A DNA stretch of 64,000 bases from Ilumatobacter fluminis (GTDB lineage Bacteria > Actinomycetota > Acidimicrobiia > Acidimicrobiales > Ilumatobacteraceae): positions 2,450,001 through 2,514,000 of the forward strand of contig NZ_SOAU01000001.1 in assembly GCF_004364865.1 (NCBI RefSeq), written 5' to 3'. The notes below the pieces were generated by a model that was not told the DNA's origin, ran no database searches, and was given only the letters and a program-made list of their open reading frames with translations. Of the stretch, positions 11,370 to 21,170 are shown in pieces. The position numbers and the translations under genes were made by a program. How positions within the stretch are numbered: the first letter of the stretch is position 1; every line of letters begins with the position of its first letter.

Positions 11370-12275
11370 TCAGACAAGGCTGCGGAGCATGTCTCGGGTG
11401 TTGCCCGCCTCGTCCGGGTCGCTCGAGAATTCGACGGCCGCGAAGTCGGTGACGCCGATCTCGGCGAGCGCGCCGATCCGGTCGCGACACTCCTCTGCCG
11501 ATCCGGCGATGACGATGTCGGCGGGGCCGGCGGCGCCTTCGCGGTCGAGCATGGCCCGGTAGCTCGGCAGTTGGCCGTAGATGGCGAACACGCCGGCGGC
11601 ACGCTCCTGGGCCGACGCGACGTCGTCGGTCACACAGACCGGCAGCGCTGCGATCACCCGCGTCGAGTCACGACCCGCCGCTTCCGACGCTGCCCGCAGC
11701 GTCGGCACGGTGTGCGAGCCGAGCGTGTTGGGCCCGGTGCACCACGTCAGCGTGCCGTCGGCGAGGTTGGCGGCCACCTTCAACATCTGTTCGCCGAGTG
11801 CCGCGATCACGACGCCCGGACGCTGCCGGTCGACGATCGACAGATCGCCTCGTGACGTGAACACCTCGCCGGCGAAACGGCCGGATCCGGTCTCGAGCAG
11901 CGGCATCATCGCCTCGAGGTACTCGCGCATGTGGCGGACCGGCTTGTCGAACGGCATGCCCCACATGCCCTCGACCACCGGCTGATGGCTGAGGCCGATG
12001 CCGAGCGTCAGGCGGCCGTCGGCGATCGAGTTCACCGTCAGGGCCTGCTGAGCCAGCATCATCGGATGCCGCGGGAACGTCGGGACGACGCTCGTGCCGA
12101 TCTCGATCCGTGGCACCTCGTGCGCCACGACGCCGAGCGCCGTGAGCGCGTCGTGACCGAAGATCTGCGGCACCCAGAAGCTGTCGAAACCATCGGCTTC
12201 GGCCTGCTTCGCCCCGGCCAGCACCTGGGCCACGGTTCCGTCGTTGATCGCTCCGTCGAAGATCCCGATTCGCAT
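11370..12275 (-). CDS. LLM-class F420-dependent oxidoreductase
   Basis: This is a 301-residue luciferase-like protein: MRIGIFDGA at the start, then [38 protein letters not shown] and [15 protein letters not shown]. The pattern matches the F420-dependent TIM-barrel oxidoreductases (the MSMEG_3544/Rv-type subgroup by style, from memory). The substrate is unknown. An ATG at 12275 gives the canonical beta-strand start; the frame is open upstream for 13 more residues, but those lack family character. It is divergent from pcm with 59 bp between starts, so the two may share a promoter region. Confidence 0.9.
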   Translation of the reverse strand: MRIGIFDGAINDGTVAQVLAGAKQAEADGFDSFWVPQIFGHDALTALGVVAHEVPRIEIGTSVVPTFPRHPMMLAQQALTVNSIADGRLTLGIGLSHQPVVEGMWGMPFDKPVRHMREYLEAMMPLLETGSGRFAGEVFTSRGDLSIVDRQRPGVVIAALGEQMLKVAANLADGTLTWCTGPNTLGSHTVPTLRAASEAAGRDSTRVIAALPVCVTDDVASAQERAAGVFAIYGQLPSYRAMLDREGAAGPADIVIAGSAEECRDRIGALAEIGVTDFAAVEFSSDPDEAGNTRDMLRSLV

Positions 12276-12334
12276 TCCGGCGACCGTAGTGCCGGGTCGA
12301 CCGATCCGCCGCACGCAACTAGCGTGAACGTCAC

Positions 12335-12997
12335 GTGAGCGACTTCGAGCAACGCCGCCACCTGATGGTCGACCGGCAACTCGTCGCCCGCGGCGTCGAC
12401 GACGTCCGAGTGATCGAGGCGATGCGACGGGTCCACCGCCACGACTTCGTCCCGGCCTCGCTCGTCGATCGGGCCTACGACGACACGCCGCTGCCGATCG
12501 GACACGACGTCACGATCTCGCAGCCCTACATCGTCGGCTTCATGACCCAGGCGCTCGAACTCCACCCGGGCGACCGCGTGCTCGAGGTCGGCACCGGTTC
12601 GGGCTACGCCGCCGCCGTGCTCGCCGAGATCGCCGACCAGGTCGTGACGGTCGAGTCGATCGCACCCCTCGCCGAGCAGGCTCGGGAGCGCCTCACCGCC
12701 TGCGGCGATCGGATCGAGGTGGTGTCGGGCGACGGATCGGTCGGCCATCCGGCCCGAGCGCCGTACGACGCGATCGTCGTCACGGCCGCCGCCCCCGACA
12801 TCCCTCCCCCGCTGCTCGACCAGCTCGATCACGGGGGACGCCTGGTCCTGCCGGTCGGCGACGGGGTCGAACAACTCGTGCGGGTCCGACGGACCGATGA
12901 GGGAGACGTCCACGAACGACTCCTCGCCGTTTGCTTCGTCCCCCTCACCGGCCGGTACGGACACGGCGGAGACGGACACCGTTCCGGGGCACGTTGA
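12335..12997 (+). CDS. pcm: Protein-L-isoaspartate O-methyltransferase
   Basis: The product is 220 aa, the normal size for PCMT enzymes that use SAM to methylate isoaspartyl residues and so allow repair of aged proteins. It contains the family hallmarks: HDFVP (residues 36-40), YDDTPLPIGHDVTISQPYIV, and the SAM-binding motif VLEVGTGSGYAAA (82-94). The ending GRYGHGGDGHRSGAR replaces the usual FVPL-type tail but the core is complete. The start is a GTG at 12335. The gene converges with the LPPTG surface protein, 24 bp between stops. Confidence 0.93.
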   Translation: MSDFEQRRHLMVDRQLVARGVDDVRVIEAMRRVHRHDFVPASLVDRAYDDTPLPIGHDVTISQPYIVGFMTQALELHPGDRVLEVGTGSGYAAAVLAEIADQVVTVESIAPLAEQARERLTACGDRIEVVSGDGSVGHPARAPYDAIVVTAAAPDIPPPLLDQLDHGGRLVLPVGDGVEQLVRVRRTDEGDVHERLLAVCFVPLTGRYGHGGDGHRSGAR

Positions 12998-13021
12998 CGG
13001 GCGCGCCCCGGCCGGCTGCCG

Positions 13022-13693
13022 CTACGCCGTATCGGGGCTCCGCCGCCCGCGAGCAGTGATCAGTGCCAGCGCACCGAGCATGAGCGACGCGACGCCGACC
13101 AGGGCGGTGGCCGACACGCCGTCCGGTCCGGTCGGTGGCAGGCAGTCGCCGACACACGGCGGCTGCTGGCCGCCGCTCGGCGACGTCGTCGTCGAACCGA
13201 CCGCCGCCGTCGTGGTCGTCGAGCTCGTCGTCGAGTCCGCCACCGTCGTGGTCGTCGTCGAGTCCGCCGTCGTGGTCGTCGTGGTCGTCGTGGTCGTCGT
13301 GGTCGTCGTGGTCGTCGAGTCCGCCACCGTCGTGGTCGTGGTCGTCGTCGACGACGGGATCGTGCCGCCCGGCCAGCAGACCGGATCGTCGACGGGAATC
13401 ACGATCGGTTGCGACAGGGTCCCGTCCGAGGTGCTGATGACGACCTCCACGGTGTCGCCCGGGAGTTGATCACTCGACAGCGACGTGACCTCGGTGTCCG
13501 ACTCCTGCCCGTAGGTCCAGTCGACGACGAGGAACCGGGCGGCTTCGAACGAGCTGCACCGCACGTCGACGATCTCGAGGATCACGGGCGGGCCGGCGAA
13601 AGCGCCGCCGGGGGCCACCACGACCACGAACGCGGCGATCGTGGCGACGATCAGCCGGACGAAGGTGTCGGGGCGTCGGATTGTTGCGGGCAT
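13022..13693 (-). CDS. Secreted Thr-rich protein with LPPTG sortase signal
   Basis: This 223-aa protein has a signal peptide (FVRLIVATIAAFVVVVAPGGAFA), then a small domain of about 85 residues with two Cys (VRCSSFEAARF and DDPVCWPGG). A nearly pure Thr/Ser/Val tract follows (about residues 115-168), then a short Cys pair (PPCVGDC) just ahead of LPPTG. A hydrophobic helix and an RGRR tail complete a classic cell-wall sorting signal, so sortase anchoring is strongly suggested, with the Thr tract as a stalk. The ATG at 13693 was chosen because it starts the signal peptide. It is divergent from a two-component system; a strong palindrome lies between them. The function of the small head domain is unknown. 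Confidence 0.85.
   Translation of the reverse strand: MPATIRRPDTFVRLIVATIAAFVVVVAPGGAFAGPPVILEIVDVRCSSFEAARFLVVDWTYGQESDTEVTSLSSDQLPGDTVEVVISTSDGTLSQPIVIPVDDPVCWPGGTIPSSTTTTTTTVADSTTTTTTTTTTTTTTTTADSTTTTTVADSTTSSTTTTAAVGSTTTSPSGGQQPPCVGDCLPPTGPDGVSATALVGVASLMLGALALITARGRRSPDTA
13272..13316. repeat. Five tandem copies of a 9-bp unit inside the Thr-rich stalk
   Basis: The 9-mer GTGGTCGTC (plus-strand reading) is repeated five times perfectly. On the minus strand it encodes the uninterrupted Thr run of the LPPTG protein. Such a tract can change length by slippage in whole codons, altering stalk length without a frameshift. Confidence 0.85.
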
Positions 13694-13749
13694 GGTTCTC
13701 CTTCGATCGTCCGCCGTCGGATCAGTCGTACCCGACGCCACACCGGCGG

Positions 13750-13773
13750 CGCATCGGTCACTTGACCGATGCG
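13750..13773. promoter_or_regulatory. 24-bp near-perfect palindrome between surface protein and kinase genes
   Basis: Arms CGCATCGGTCA and TGACCGATGCG are perfect reverse complements around a CT centre. The site lies 57 bp before the LPPTG-protein start and 42 bp before the kinase start. It has no following T run, so an operator is more likely than a terminator. The adjacent NarL-type response regulator is the obvious candidate binder, which is an inference. Confidence 0.5.
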
Positions 13774-13814
13774 ATGGCCACCGACGCCGCCCGGCGATCG
13801 GCAAGACTCGTCGC

Positions 13815-14954
13815 GTGCCCCACACGCCGACGCTCTACCCGACGGGCCGGACGGTCCTGCGTGCGTTGGTGATCGCCCGCTGGCTGGCGCTCGCGTGGAT
13901 GATCGGCATCGTCGTGTTCGACCACGGCGAGCTGCGGCACCCGGCGGTGGCGTGGGTCGCGGTGATCGCGACATTCGCGCTCACCGCGGCGAGCACCTGG
14001 CTGGTTCGCACCGCACCCGAACGCCTCGCCGGCACCACGTTCGTGTCGTGCGAGGTCGCGCTCGCGCTCTCCCTCAGCATGATCGACGGCTACGTCTTCG
14101 AACCCGGCCACGTCTTCGGCACGACCCAGAGCATCGCGACCCAGTGGCCGTTGCTCGCGATGGCGTCGGCCGGCGTCGCCTTCGGCCCGGTGATCGCCGC
14201 CCTGCTCGGCGCGCTGGTCGGTCCGGCCGAGTGGATCGGCGCGATCCTGAACGGGTTCGACGTGTTCGTGCCGCGCCAGATCGTGTCGTTCGTCGCCACG
14301 AGCATCTTCTTCGCAGCGGTCGGCTACGTCGTCGGATGGCTGGCACGGCAACTTCGCGCGGTGGAGGGCGAGATCGCCGACCGTCGCGCCCGCGACGAGG
14401 TCGGCCGGGTGCTGCACGACACCGTGCTGCAGACGCTCGCACTGGTCCAGCGGCGCACCTCGTCGACCGACCCCGATCTGGCCGATGCCGCCCGCCGCGC
14501 CGACCGCGACCTGCGCGCCTACCTGTTCGGGGCGTCCAGCCGTTCCACGGCAGATCTGGAGAGCCGAGTCCGAACCGAGGTCGAACGGGCACGGACGGGC
14601 CACACGACTCCGGTGACCGTCAGTGTGCTCGACGACGGCTGCCGGCTCGACGAGCACGCCCAGGATCTGGTGGCACGAGCGATCGCCGAATCGGTCGCCA
14701 ACGCGCTCGAGCACGCCGAGGCGAGTCGGGTGGTCGTGTTCGTGGAATCCCAGCCCGACGGCCACGTGTTCGCGAGCGTGAGCGACGACGGTGTCGGGTT
14801 CGACCCTGGGGCTCCTCGGACATCACACGGGCTCGACCGTTCCGTCATCGGACGGCTCGAGGAGATCGGCGGCGCCGTCGAGCTGACATCCTCATCGGAG
14901 GGCACCGAGGTCTGCCTGTGGAGCCGCGCCGACGCGCGAGGATCGTCGACGTGA
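13815..14954 (+). CDS. NarL-family sensor histidine kinase
   Basis: The product is 379 aa. The first 180 residues hold about five hydrophobic segments with no large extracellular domain. The dimerisation/phosphoacceptor region (DEVGRVLHDTVLQTLAL, His201) is of the HisKA_3 type, and the ATPase has an N-box (ESVANALEH, Asn297), SVSDDGVGFDP, and SHGLDRSVIGRLEEIGG. Kinases of this type phosphorylate NarL/LuxR-type regulators such as the one encoded immediately downstream, whose start overlaps this stop by 4 bp (GTGA). The GTG at 13815 was chosen because an upstream in-frame ATG would read through the intergenic palindrome. The signal sensed is unknown and is probably membrane-related. Confidence 0.92.
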   Translation: MPHTPTLYPTGRTVLRALVIARWLALAWMIGIVVFDHGELRHPAVAWVAVIATFALTAASTWLVRTAPERLAGTTFVSCEVALALSLSMIDGYVFEPGHVFGTTQSIATQWPLLAMASAGVAFGPVIAALLGALVGPAEWIGAILNGFDVFVPRQIVSFVATSIFFAAVGYVVGWLARQLRAVEGEIADRRARDEVGRVLHDTVLQTLALVQRRTSSTDPDLADAARRADRDLRAYLFGASSRSTADLESRVRTEVERARTGHTTPVTVSVLDDGCRLDEHAQDLVARAIAESVANALEHAEASRVVVFVESQPDGHVFASVSDDGVGFDPGAPRTSHGLDRSVIGRLEEIGGAVELTSSSEGTEVCLWSRADARGSST

Positions 14955-15577
14955 CGGCAATCCCGATCCGGACGGTCCTGGCGGACGACCACGAACTGGT
15001 CCGATCCGGGCTGCGTGGCGAGTTGGGTGGCGGGTTCGAGATCGTCGGGGAGGCCGACGACGCCGAGGGGGCGATCGACGTGATCACGGCACGTTCCCCC
15101 GATCTCGTCGTGTGCGATCTGCACATGCCCCGCGGTGGCGGGCTCGCCGTCGTGCAGCGCTGCGCCACCGTGTGCCCGATCGTGATCCTCACGGTCAGCG
15201 AGGCCGAGCGCGATCTGCTCGATGCCGTCGCGGCGGGCGCTGCCGGCTATCTGCTCAAGACGACGCCGGTCGACGAGCTCCGGGACGCACTCGCCGCCGC
15301 TGCTTCGGGCGAACCCGTCTTCTCGCCGTCGCTCGCTGCGCTCGTGTTGGGCGAGTTCCGGCGTCTCGCCAAGGCCGCGGACGCCGACCCGCTCACCGAA
15401 CGGGAACGCGAGGTGCTGCAGTTCGTCGCACGCGGCAAGACCTACAAGGAGATCGGCGTGGCGCTCGAGATCTCGCCGCGCACGGCCGAGAACCACGTCC
15501 GGAACATCCTCGGCAAGTTGCACCTGAGTCGGCGGAGCGACCTGGTCCGCTACGCCGTCGAACACGGCCTCGACTGA
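14951..15577 (+). CDS. NarL/LuxR-family response regulator
   Basis: This is a 208-aa two-domain regulator. The receiver has the acidic pair Asp12/Asp13, phospho-acceptor Asp56 (VVCDLHMP), Thr81 and Lys103 (LLKTTP). The C-terminal LuxR-type helix-turn-helix spans about residues 147-205 (LTEREREVLQFVARGKTYKEIG then SPRTAENHVRNILGKL). The GTG start overlaps the kinase stop by 4 bp, so both are translationally coupled. Likely targets are the palindrome at 13750-13773 and/or the inverted repeat at 15596-15619 immediately downstream; neither is shown. Confidence 0.95.
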   Translation: MTAIPIRTVLADDHELVRSGLRGELGGGFEIVGEADDAEGAIDVITARSPDLVVCDLHMPRGGGLAVVQRCATVCPIVILTVSEAERDLLDAVAAGAAGYLLKTTPVDELRDALAAAASGEPVFSPSLAALVLGEFRRLAKAADADPLTEREREVLQFVARGKTYKEIGVALEISPRTAENHVRNILGKLHLSRRSDLVRYAVEHGLD

Positions 15578-15595
15578 CCCGACATTCGACCGCGG

Positions 15596-15619
15596 ATCCC
15601 CTAGGGGCTCCTAGGGGAT
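15596..15619. promoter_or_regulatory. Perfect inverted repeat with CCTAGG cores
   Basis: Arms ATCCCCTAGG (15596-15605) and CCTAGGGGAT (15610-15619) flank a GGCT loop. It lies 19 bp after the response-regulator stop and 45 bp before the next ORF. It could be an operator for the large membrane-protein gene or a weak terminator; there is no T tract. Confidence 0.45.
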
Positions 15620-15663
15620 TGTGCGGATATCGCCGATCGTCGGGTTGCTCGACGATGGGTTGC

Positions 15664-18171
15664 ATGAACTGGCCCGCTCCCGAACTCCTGCCGCCTCCAC
15701 CGGCCCCACCCGAAACGCCGGCGCCCGAACGCAGCGACAGCGACGACGATCGCCGTGCCCGCTCGGGTCTGCCCGCCGCGACGTGGATCGCCCTCCTCGG
15801 CGGGGCGCTCGTCCTCGTCGCAGCGGCCTCGGTCGTCGTCAGCAGTTGGGACACGATCGGACGCACCGCCCGGGTGCTCGGGTTGATGCTGGGGACCGGC
15901 GGCATCCTGCTCGCCTCGGAACGTCTCCGACGCCCGGCGCCGACGACGTCGAACATCGCCGCTCACGTCGGCACGGTGCTCGTCGGCAGCGTCGGCATCG
16001 CCTCGCTGTCGCTCTTCGGCGTCACCTGGCCGGGATGTCTGCTCGCAGGCGGCGTGCTGGCGTGCGCTGCCGCGACCTGGCAGTTCGACCGTTGGCGACC
16101 GCAACTCTTCGGTGCCGTTCAGGTCGGCGCCATCGCGCTGGCCTCGGTCGGTGTCGCCGATCTGACCGGCACGGCCGGCGGGGTCGTCGCCGCGCTGGTC
16201 GCACTGGCCTGGCTCGCAACCGGCGCCGAACGTCGTCCCGCCGCACTCGCCCTGCTGGCCGTCGTCTCACCGGCCCTCACCGCTCTCGCCGACGCAGGTA
16301 TCGGTGCCGGCACGTTCGAACGGGCCGGGCTCGTGGGCGCCCGGCTCGGCTGGTCGGGCCCGACGGTCGGGTTGCTCGCTGCGATGGTGCTGGCCGTCGT
16401 CGCACGACGTCGAACCGACGACGGGCTGATGGTGGCAGCCGCCGCGTCACCGATTCTCGGCATCGTCACCGGCTTGGCGACCGTCGACTCGTCGACACTC
16501 GCCTGGTGGTGCCTGCCAGCGTTCGTGGTGCTCGCAGCCGAGATCGCGATCCGGATGCTGCCCGCAGGCCGTGCCGGATGGGTCGCATGCTGCGACCGCG
16601 TGGCGGCCGCCATCGCCGGCACCTCGTTGCTCGCTCCCGTCGTCGTCGGCGAGTTCGACCTCGGCACCTCGCTCGCCGCCCCGTGGGCGGTGCCCGCCGC
16701 GCTGACCGCGTTCGCCGTGCTGCTGCCGACCGTTCGCTGGCATCGGAGCGACCATCCCTTCGTCGATCTCGGCACCGCCGCCGTCGCCGCACTCGTCGTC
16801 GCGACGGTCGCCGCCTTCGACACACCCCCGATGATGCTCGCCGGCACTGCTGTCATCGCCGCAGCAGTCGCTGCATTCATGAGCCGCCGTCTGCATCGGC
16901 TGGCGGTCTACGTCCCGGCCGGCTGGGCGCTGTGGGCGACCGCCCCGATGACCGACGTCGTCGGCAGCGTCACCTGGTGGGTCGCCGTTGCGTTCACGAT
17001 GATCACCGGGTCGATCGTCGTCGCCGCCCGAGCACGGGTCGCAGCCGATGAACGGCCGACCGGCTGGATCGAGATGACCCTCGCCACGCTGGCGCTCGGC
17101 TCGTTCTCGATCGTCTTCGTCGACGGGCACGCCTGGACGGCATGGTTCTCCGGCGTCGTGGTGGTGGCGACGGCGTTCGCCCTGGTCGAGCCGCGCTGGA
17201 CCACGCTGCAACTCGGAGCGATCGCCACCGTGGGCCTGGCCACGTCGACGCCGACGCTCGGGACGGCGGGTACCGACGAACATGCGTGGGTCGGCTGGGT
17301 CGTCGCGACGATCGGCCTGCTCGCCGTGTCGCTCGGCCGACGCTCGCAACTCGCCGCACACGCAGCGGCGGCGTCGAGCGTGGTCGCCGTCGCCGCCTAC
17401 GCAGCCGGTGCCGGCGTGACCGCCGAGCAGGCGGCCCTCGGTTCGATGATCGCGGTCGTGCTGTTGACCGGGACGGCGATGGCGCTCCAGCGCCGTTCTC
17501 CGATCGACACGGCGGCGATCACCGCCGGTGTTCTCCTCGCCCTCGTCGGCACCGTGCCGATCGACGGCGTCTGGATCTCCGGCATCTGGGTGGTGCTCGG
17601 ACTCCAGCTGACGACCTACGGCGCAGCGATGCGACAGCCGACCCTGACGGCGGGTGGTGCCCTCGTGACCGCCCTGGCCGGCGTCAGCTTCGTGTTCACG
17701 ACCGATCTCGACGACTGGGTTCGCGAGCTGGTCGAGCCGGCCGACGTCACGGTCGGCGATCTGTGGATGTTCGCCACGACTGCGGTGGCGCTCGCCGTCG
17801 GCTGGGCGTTGCGCCGCACGGCGGGCATCAACAGCTGGCTCGCCTACGCCGCGGGGCTCTCGATCGGCGGGCTCTGGCTGGTCGGCGTCCAGATCGAGCG
17901 CAATCCAGTGTGGGCGCTGCCCGCCGCCGTCACCCTGGGCGTGGCCGCGGCAGCGCTCGGCGCCTGGCGGCGACTCGCTGCTCCCCTCGTGATCGGCACG
18001 GTGATCACCGCAACGACCACCTTCGTGGCCATGGGGTCCGATCTTCGAGCCGTCCCGACCTGGACCTGGCTCGCTGTGGGTGGCCTCACCCTCCTCGGCG
18101 TCGCCGTCCTGATCGAACGCACCTCCCAGCACGGCACCACCCTGCGCGACCTGATCGACCGCTGGGACTGA
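15664..18171 (+). CDS. Large multi-membrane protein (SCO7613-like)
   Basis: The 835-aa product has a Pro-rich cytoplasmic N-terminus (about 35 residues) followed by roughly 25 hydrophobic segments that fill the rest of the protein. The first membrane block (TWIALLGGALVLVAAASVVV then WDTIGRTARVLGLMLGTGG) resembles the repeat that opens SCO7613-type actinobacterial membrane proteins of unknown function. There is no recognisable enzyme motif, ABC domain or large loop. The ATG at 15664 follows another in-frame ATG at 15655; either is possible. It sits directly after a two-component system and may be one of its targets. It ends 16 bp before a long inverted repeat. Confidence 0.8.
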   Translation: MNWPAPELLPPPPAPPETPAPERSDSDDDRRARSGLPAATWIALLGGALVLVAAASVVVSSWDTIGRTARVLGLMLGTGGILLASERLRRPAPTTSNIAAHVGTVLVGSVGIASLSLFGVTWPGCLLAGGVLACAAATWQFDRWRPQLFGAVQVGAIALASVGVADLTGTAGGVVAALVALAWLATGAERRPAALALLAVVSPALTALADAGIGAGTFERAGLVGARLGWSGPTVGLLAAMVLAVVARRRTDDGLMVAAAASPILGIVTGLATVDSSTLAWWCLPAFVVLAAEIAIRMLPAGRAGWVACCDRVAAAIAGTSLLAPVVVGEFDLGTSLAAPWAVPAALTAFAVLLPTVRWHRSDHPFVDLGTAAVAALVVATVAAFDTPPMMLAGTAVIAAAVAAFMSRRLHRLAVYVPAGWALWATAPMTDVVGSVTWWVAVAFTMITGSIVVAARARVAADERPTGWIEMTLATLALGSFSIVFVDGHAWTAWFSGVVVVATAFALVEPRWTTLQLGAIATVGLATSTPTLGTAGTDEHAWVGWVVATIGLLAVSLGRRSQLAAHAAAASSVVAVAAYAAGAGVTAEQAALGSMIAVVLLTGTAMALQRRSPIDTAAITAGVLLALVGTVPIDGVWISGIWVVLGLQLTTYGAAMRQPTLTAGGALVTALAGVSFVFTTDLDDWVRELVEPADVTVGDLWMFATTAVALAVGWALRRTAGINSWLAYAAGLSIGGLWLVGVQIERNPVWALPAAVTLGVAAAALGAWRRLAAPLVIGTVITATTTFVAMGSDLRAVPTWTWLAVGGLTLLGVAVLIERTSQHGTTLRDLIDRWD

Positions 18172-18186
18172 CGTCGGTCGGACGAG

Positions 18187-18269
18187 GTCGGATGGGGTCA
18201 GACCCCAACCGACGGGGTCGGTCGGATCGTCACGACCCCGAAGGTCGGTTGGGGTCTGACCCCATCCGA

Positions 18270-18270
<1 letters not shown>
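18187..18270. repeat. 27-bp perfect inverted repeat with GGGGTCAGACCCC cores (REP-like)
   Basis: The left arm (18187-18213) and right arm (18244-18270) are exact reverse complements. Each arm itself contains the palindrome GGGGTC-A/T-GACCCC, and the 30-bp spacer holds a third GGGGTCG/CGACCCC stem. The right arm reaches into the uvrB stop codon. Located between convergent genes, it could end transcription in both directions. The composition recalls REP-type palindromes scattered by TnpA_REP transposases; no such gene is visible here. Confidence 0.8.
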
Positions 18271-20351
<2,081 letters not shown>

Positions 20352-20383
20352 GCCGATCAGCCTACCGCCTCCCCATCCATCGA

Positions 20384-20397
20384 CGAACGCACGTTCG
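20384..20397. promoter_or_regulatory. SOS box (LexA site) before uvrB
   Basis: CGAACGCACGTTCG is a perfect match to the CGAAC-N4-GTTCG pattern of actinobacterial LexA sites. It lies 33 bp upstream of the uvrB start codon, where LexA binding would block transcription until DNA damage. It is also 70 bp upstream of the divergent lipoprotein gene, so that gene might be coregulated. Confidence 0.85.
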
Positions 20398-20466
20398 CTC
20401 GACCGGTCGTGTCACTCTCATTGAATTTGGGTCGACGGCGAGCCCGATCGAATGCGAAGGTGGGGC

Positions 20467-21108
20467 ATGCGACGGATGTCCACTGCCCTCCTGATCACCG
20501 GTGCGATCGTTCTCGGCGCCTGCGGCGGCGATGACGAATCGAGCGAAGCAGCCGACGAGTCGTCGGCCGAGGAACCCGCGGCCGACGAACCCGCCGTCGA
20601 CGAACCCGCCGCCGACGAACCCGCCGCCGACGAACCGGCGGCCGAGGAACCCGCGGCGGAACCCGCCGACGAACCCGCCGAGGAACCCGCGACGGAGCCC
20701 GCCGACGAGCCCGCTGCGCCGTCGGGCGGCGGCTCGGGGACGGCGACACTGACGCTCGACAACGGCGAGACCTTCGAGTTCGGGGTGCTGTGCACGCTCG
20801 AACCGCAGGAGGCCGCCGGTTCGGAGATCGTGTTCACCGCCACGTCGTACGACGACCCGGGTCTCGACATCACCCAGTTCGGGGCGGAGGGCTCGGGAAC
20901 GGTCACCGATGTCGCGACCGTCTCGGTGTACGACGGTTCGTACAACACCTTGTGGGAGGCGAGCAACCTCTACGAACCGTTCGGTGGCGGCGTCGAGCTC
21001 TCGCTCGACGGTTCGACGATCAACGGCACCGGCACCTTCTTCGCCGACGGCGACCCGGTGACCAACCCGGACGGGGTGGCCGGCACCGTCGAAGCCCGCT
21101 GCGGCTGA
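20467..21108 (+). CDS. Lipoprotein with Glu-Pro-Ala repeat linker
   Basis: This is a 213-aa protein with a lipobox (IVLGAC, Cys19). Residues about 28-98 form a repetitive linker built from DEPAA/EEPAA units, encoded by about 15-bp near-repeats. The C-terminal domain (about 100-213) has two Cys (VLCTLEP and EARCG at the end) and a beta-rich pattern. Similar small domains in actinobacterial lipoproteins are unassigned, and I do not recognise a function. ATG 20467 was preferred to ATG 20452 because a purine-rich AAGG stretch lies 6 bp upstream. The gene is divergent from uvrB and shares its SOS-box region. Confidence 0.8.
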   Translation: MRRMSTALLITGAIVLGACGGDDESSEAADESSAEEPAADEPAVDEPAADEPAADEPAAEEPAAEPADEPAEEPATEPADEPAAPSGGGSGTATLTLDNGETFEFGVLCTLEPQEAAGSEIVFTATSYDDPGLDITQFGAEGSGTVTDVATVSVYDGSYNTLWEASNLYEPFGGGVELSLDGSTINGTGTFFADGDPVTNPDGVAGTVEARCG

Positions 21109-21118
21109 TCGACCGATC

Positions 21119-21152
21119 GTCCCGGCTCCGGCAACGGCGCCGGAACCGGGAC
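21119..21152. terminator. Hairpin between convergent genes
   Basis: An imperfect GC-rich stem (GTCCCGGCTCCGG against CCGGAACCGGGAC, around CAACGGCG) lies between the lipoprotein stop (21108) and the metallophosphoesterase stop (21171). It is likely bidirectional. There is no U tract, as is common in high-GC genomes. Confidence 0.5.
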
Positions 21153-21170
21153 GCTCGCGTCGAGCGGCGC

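Noticed and set aside
13240-13350. CRISPR-like periodicity in GTCGTG repeats
   Set aside because: It is a simple 9-bp microsatellite coding for Thr residues, with no spacers.
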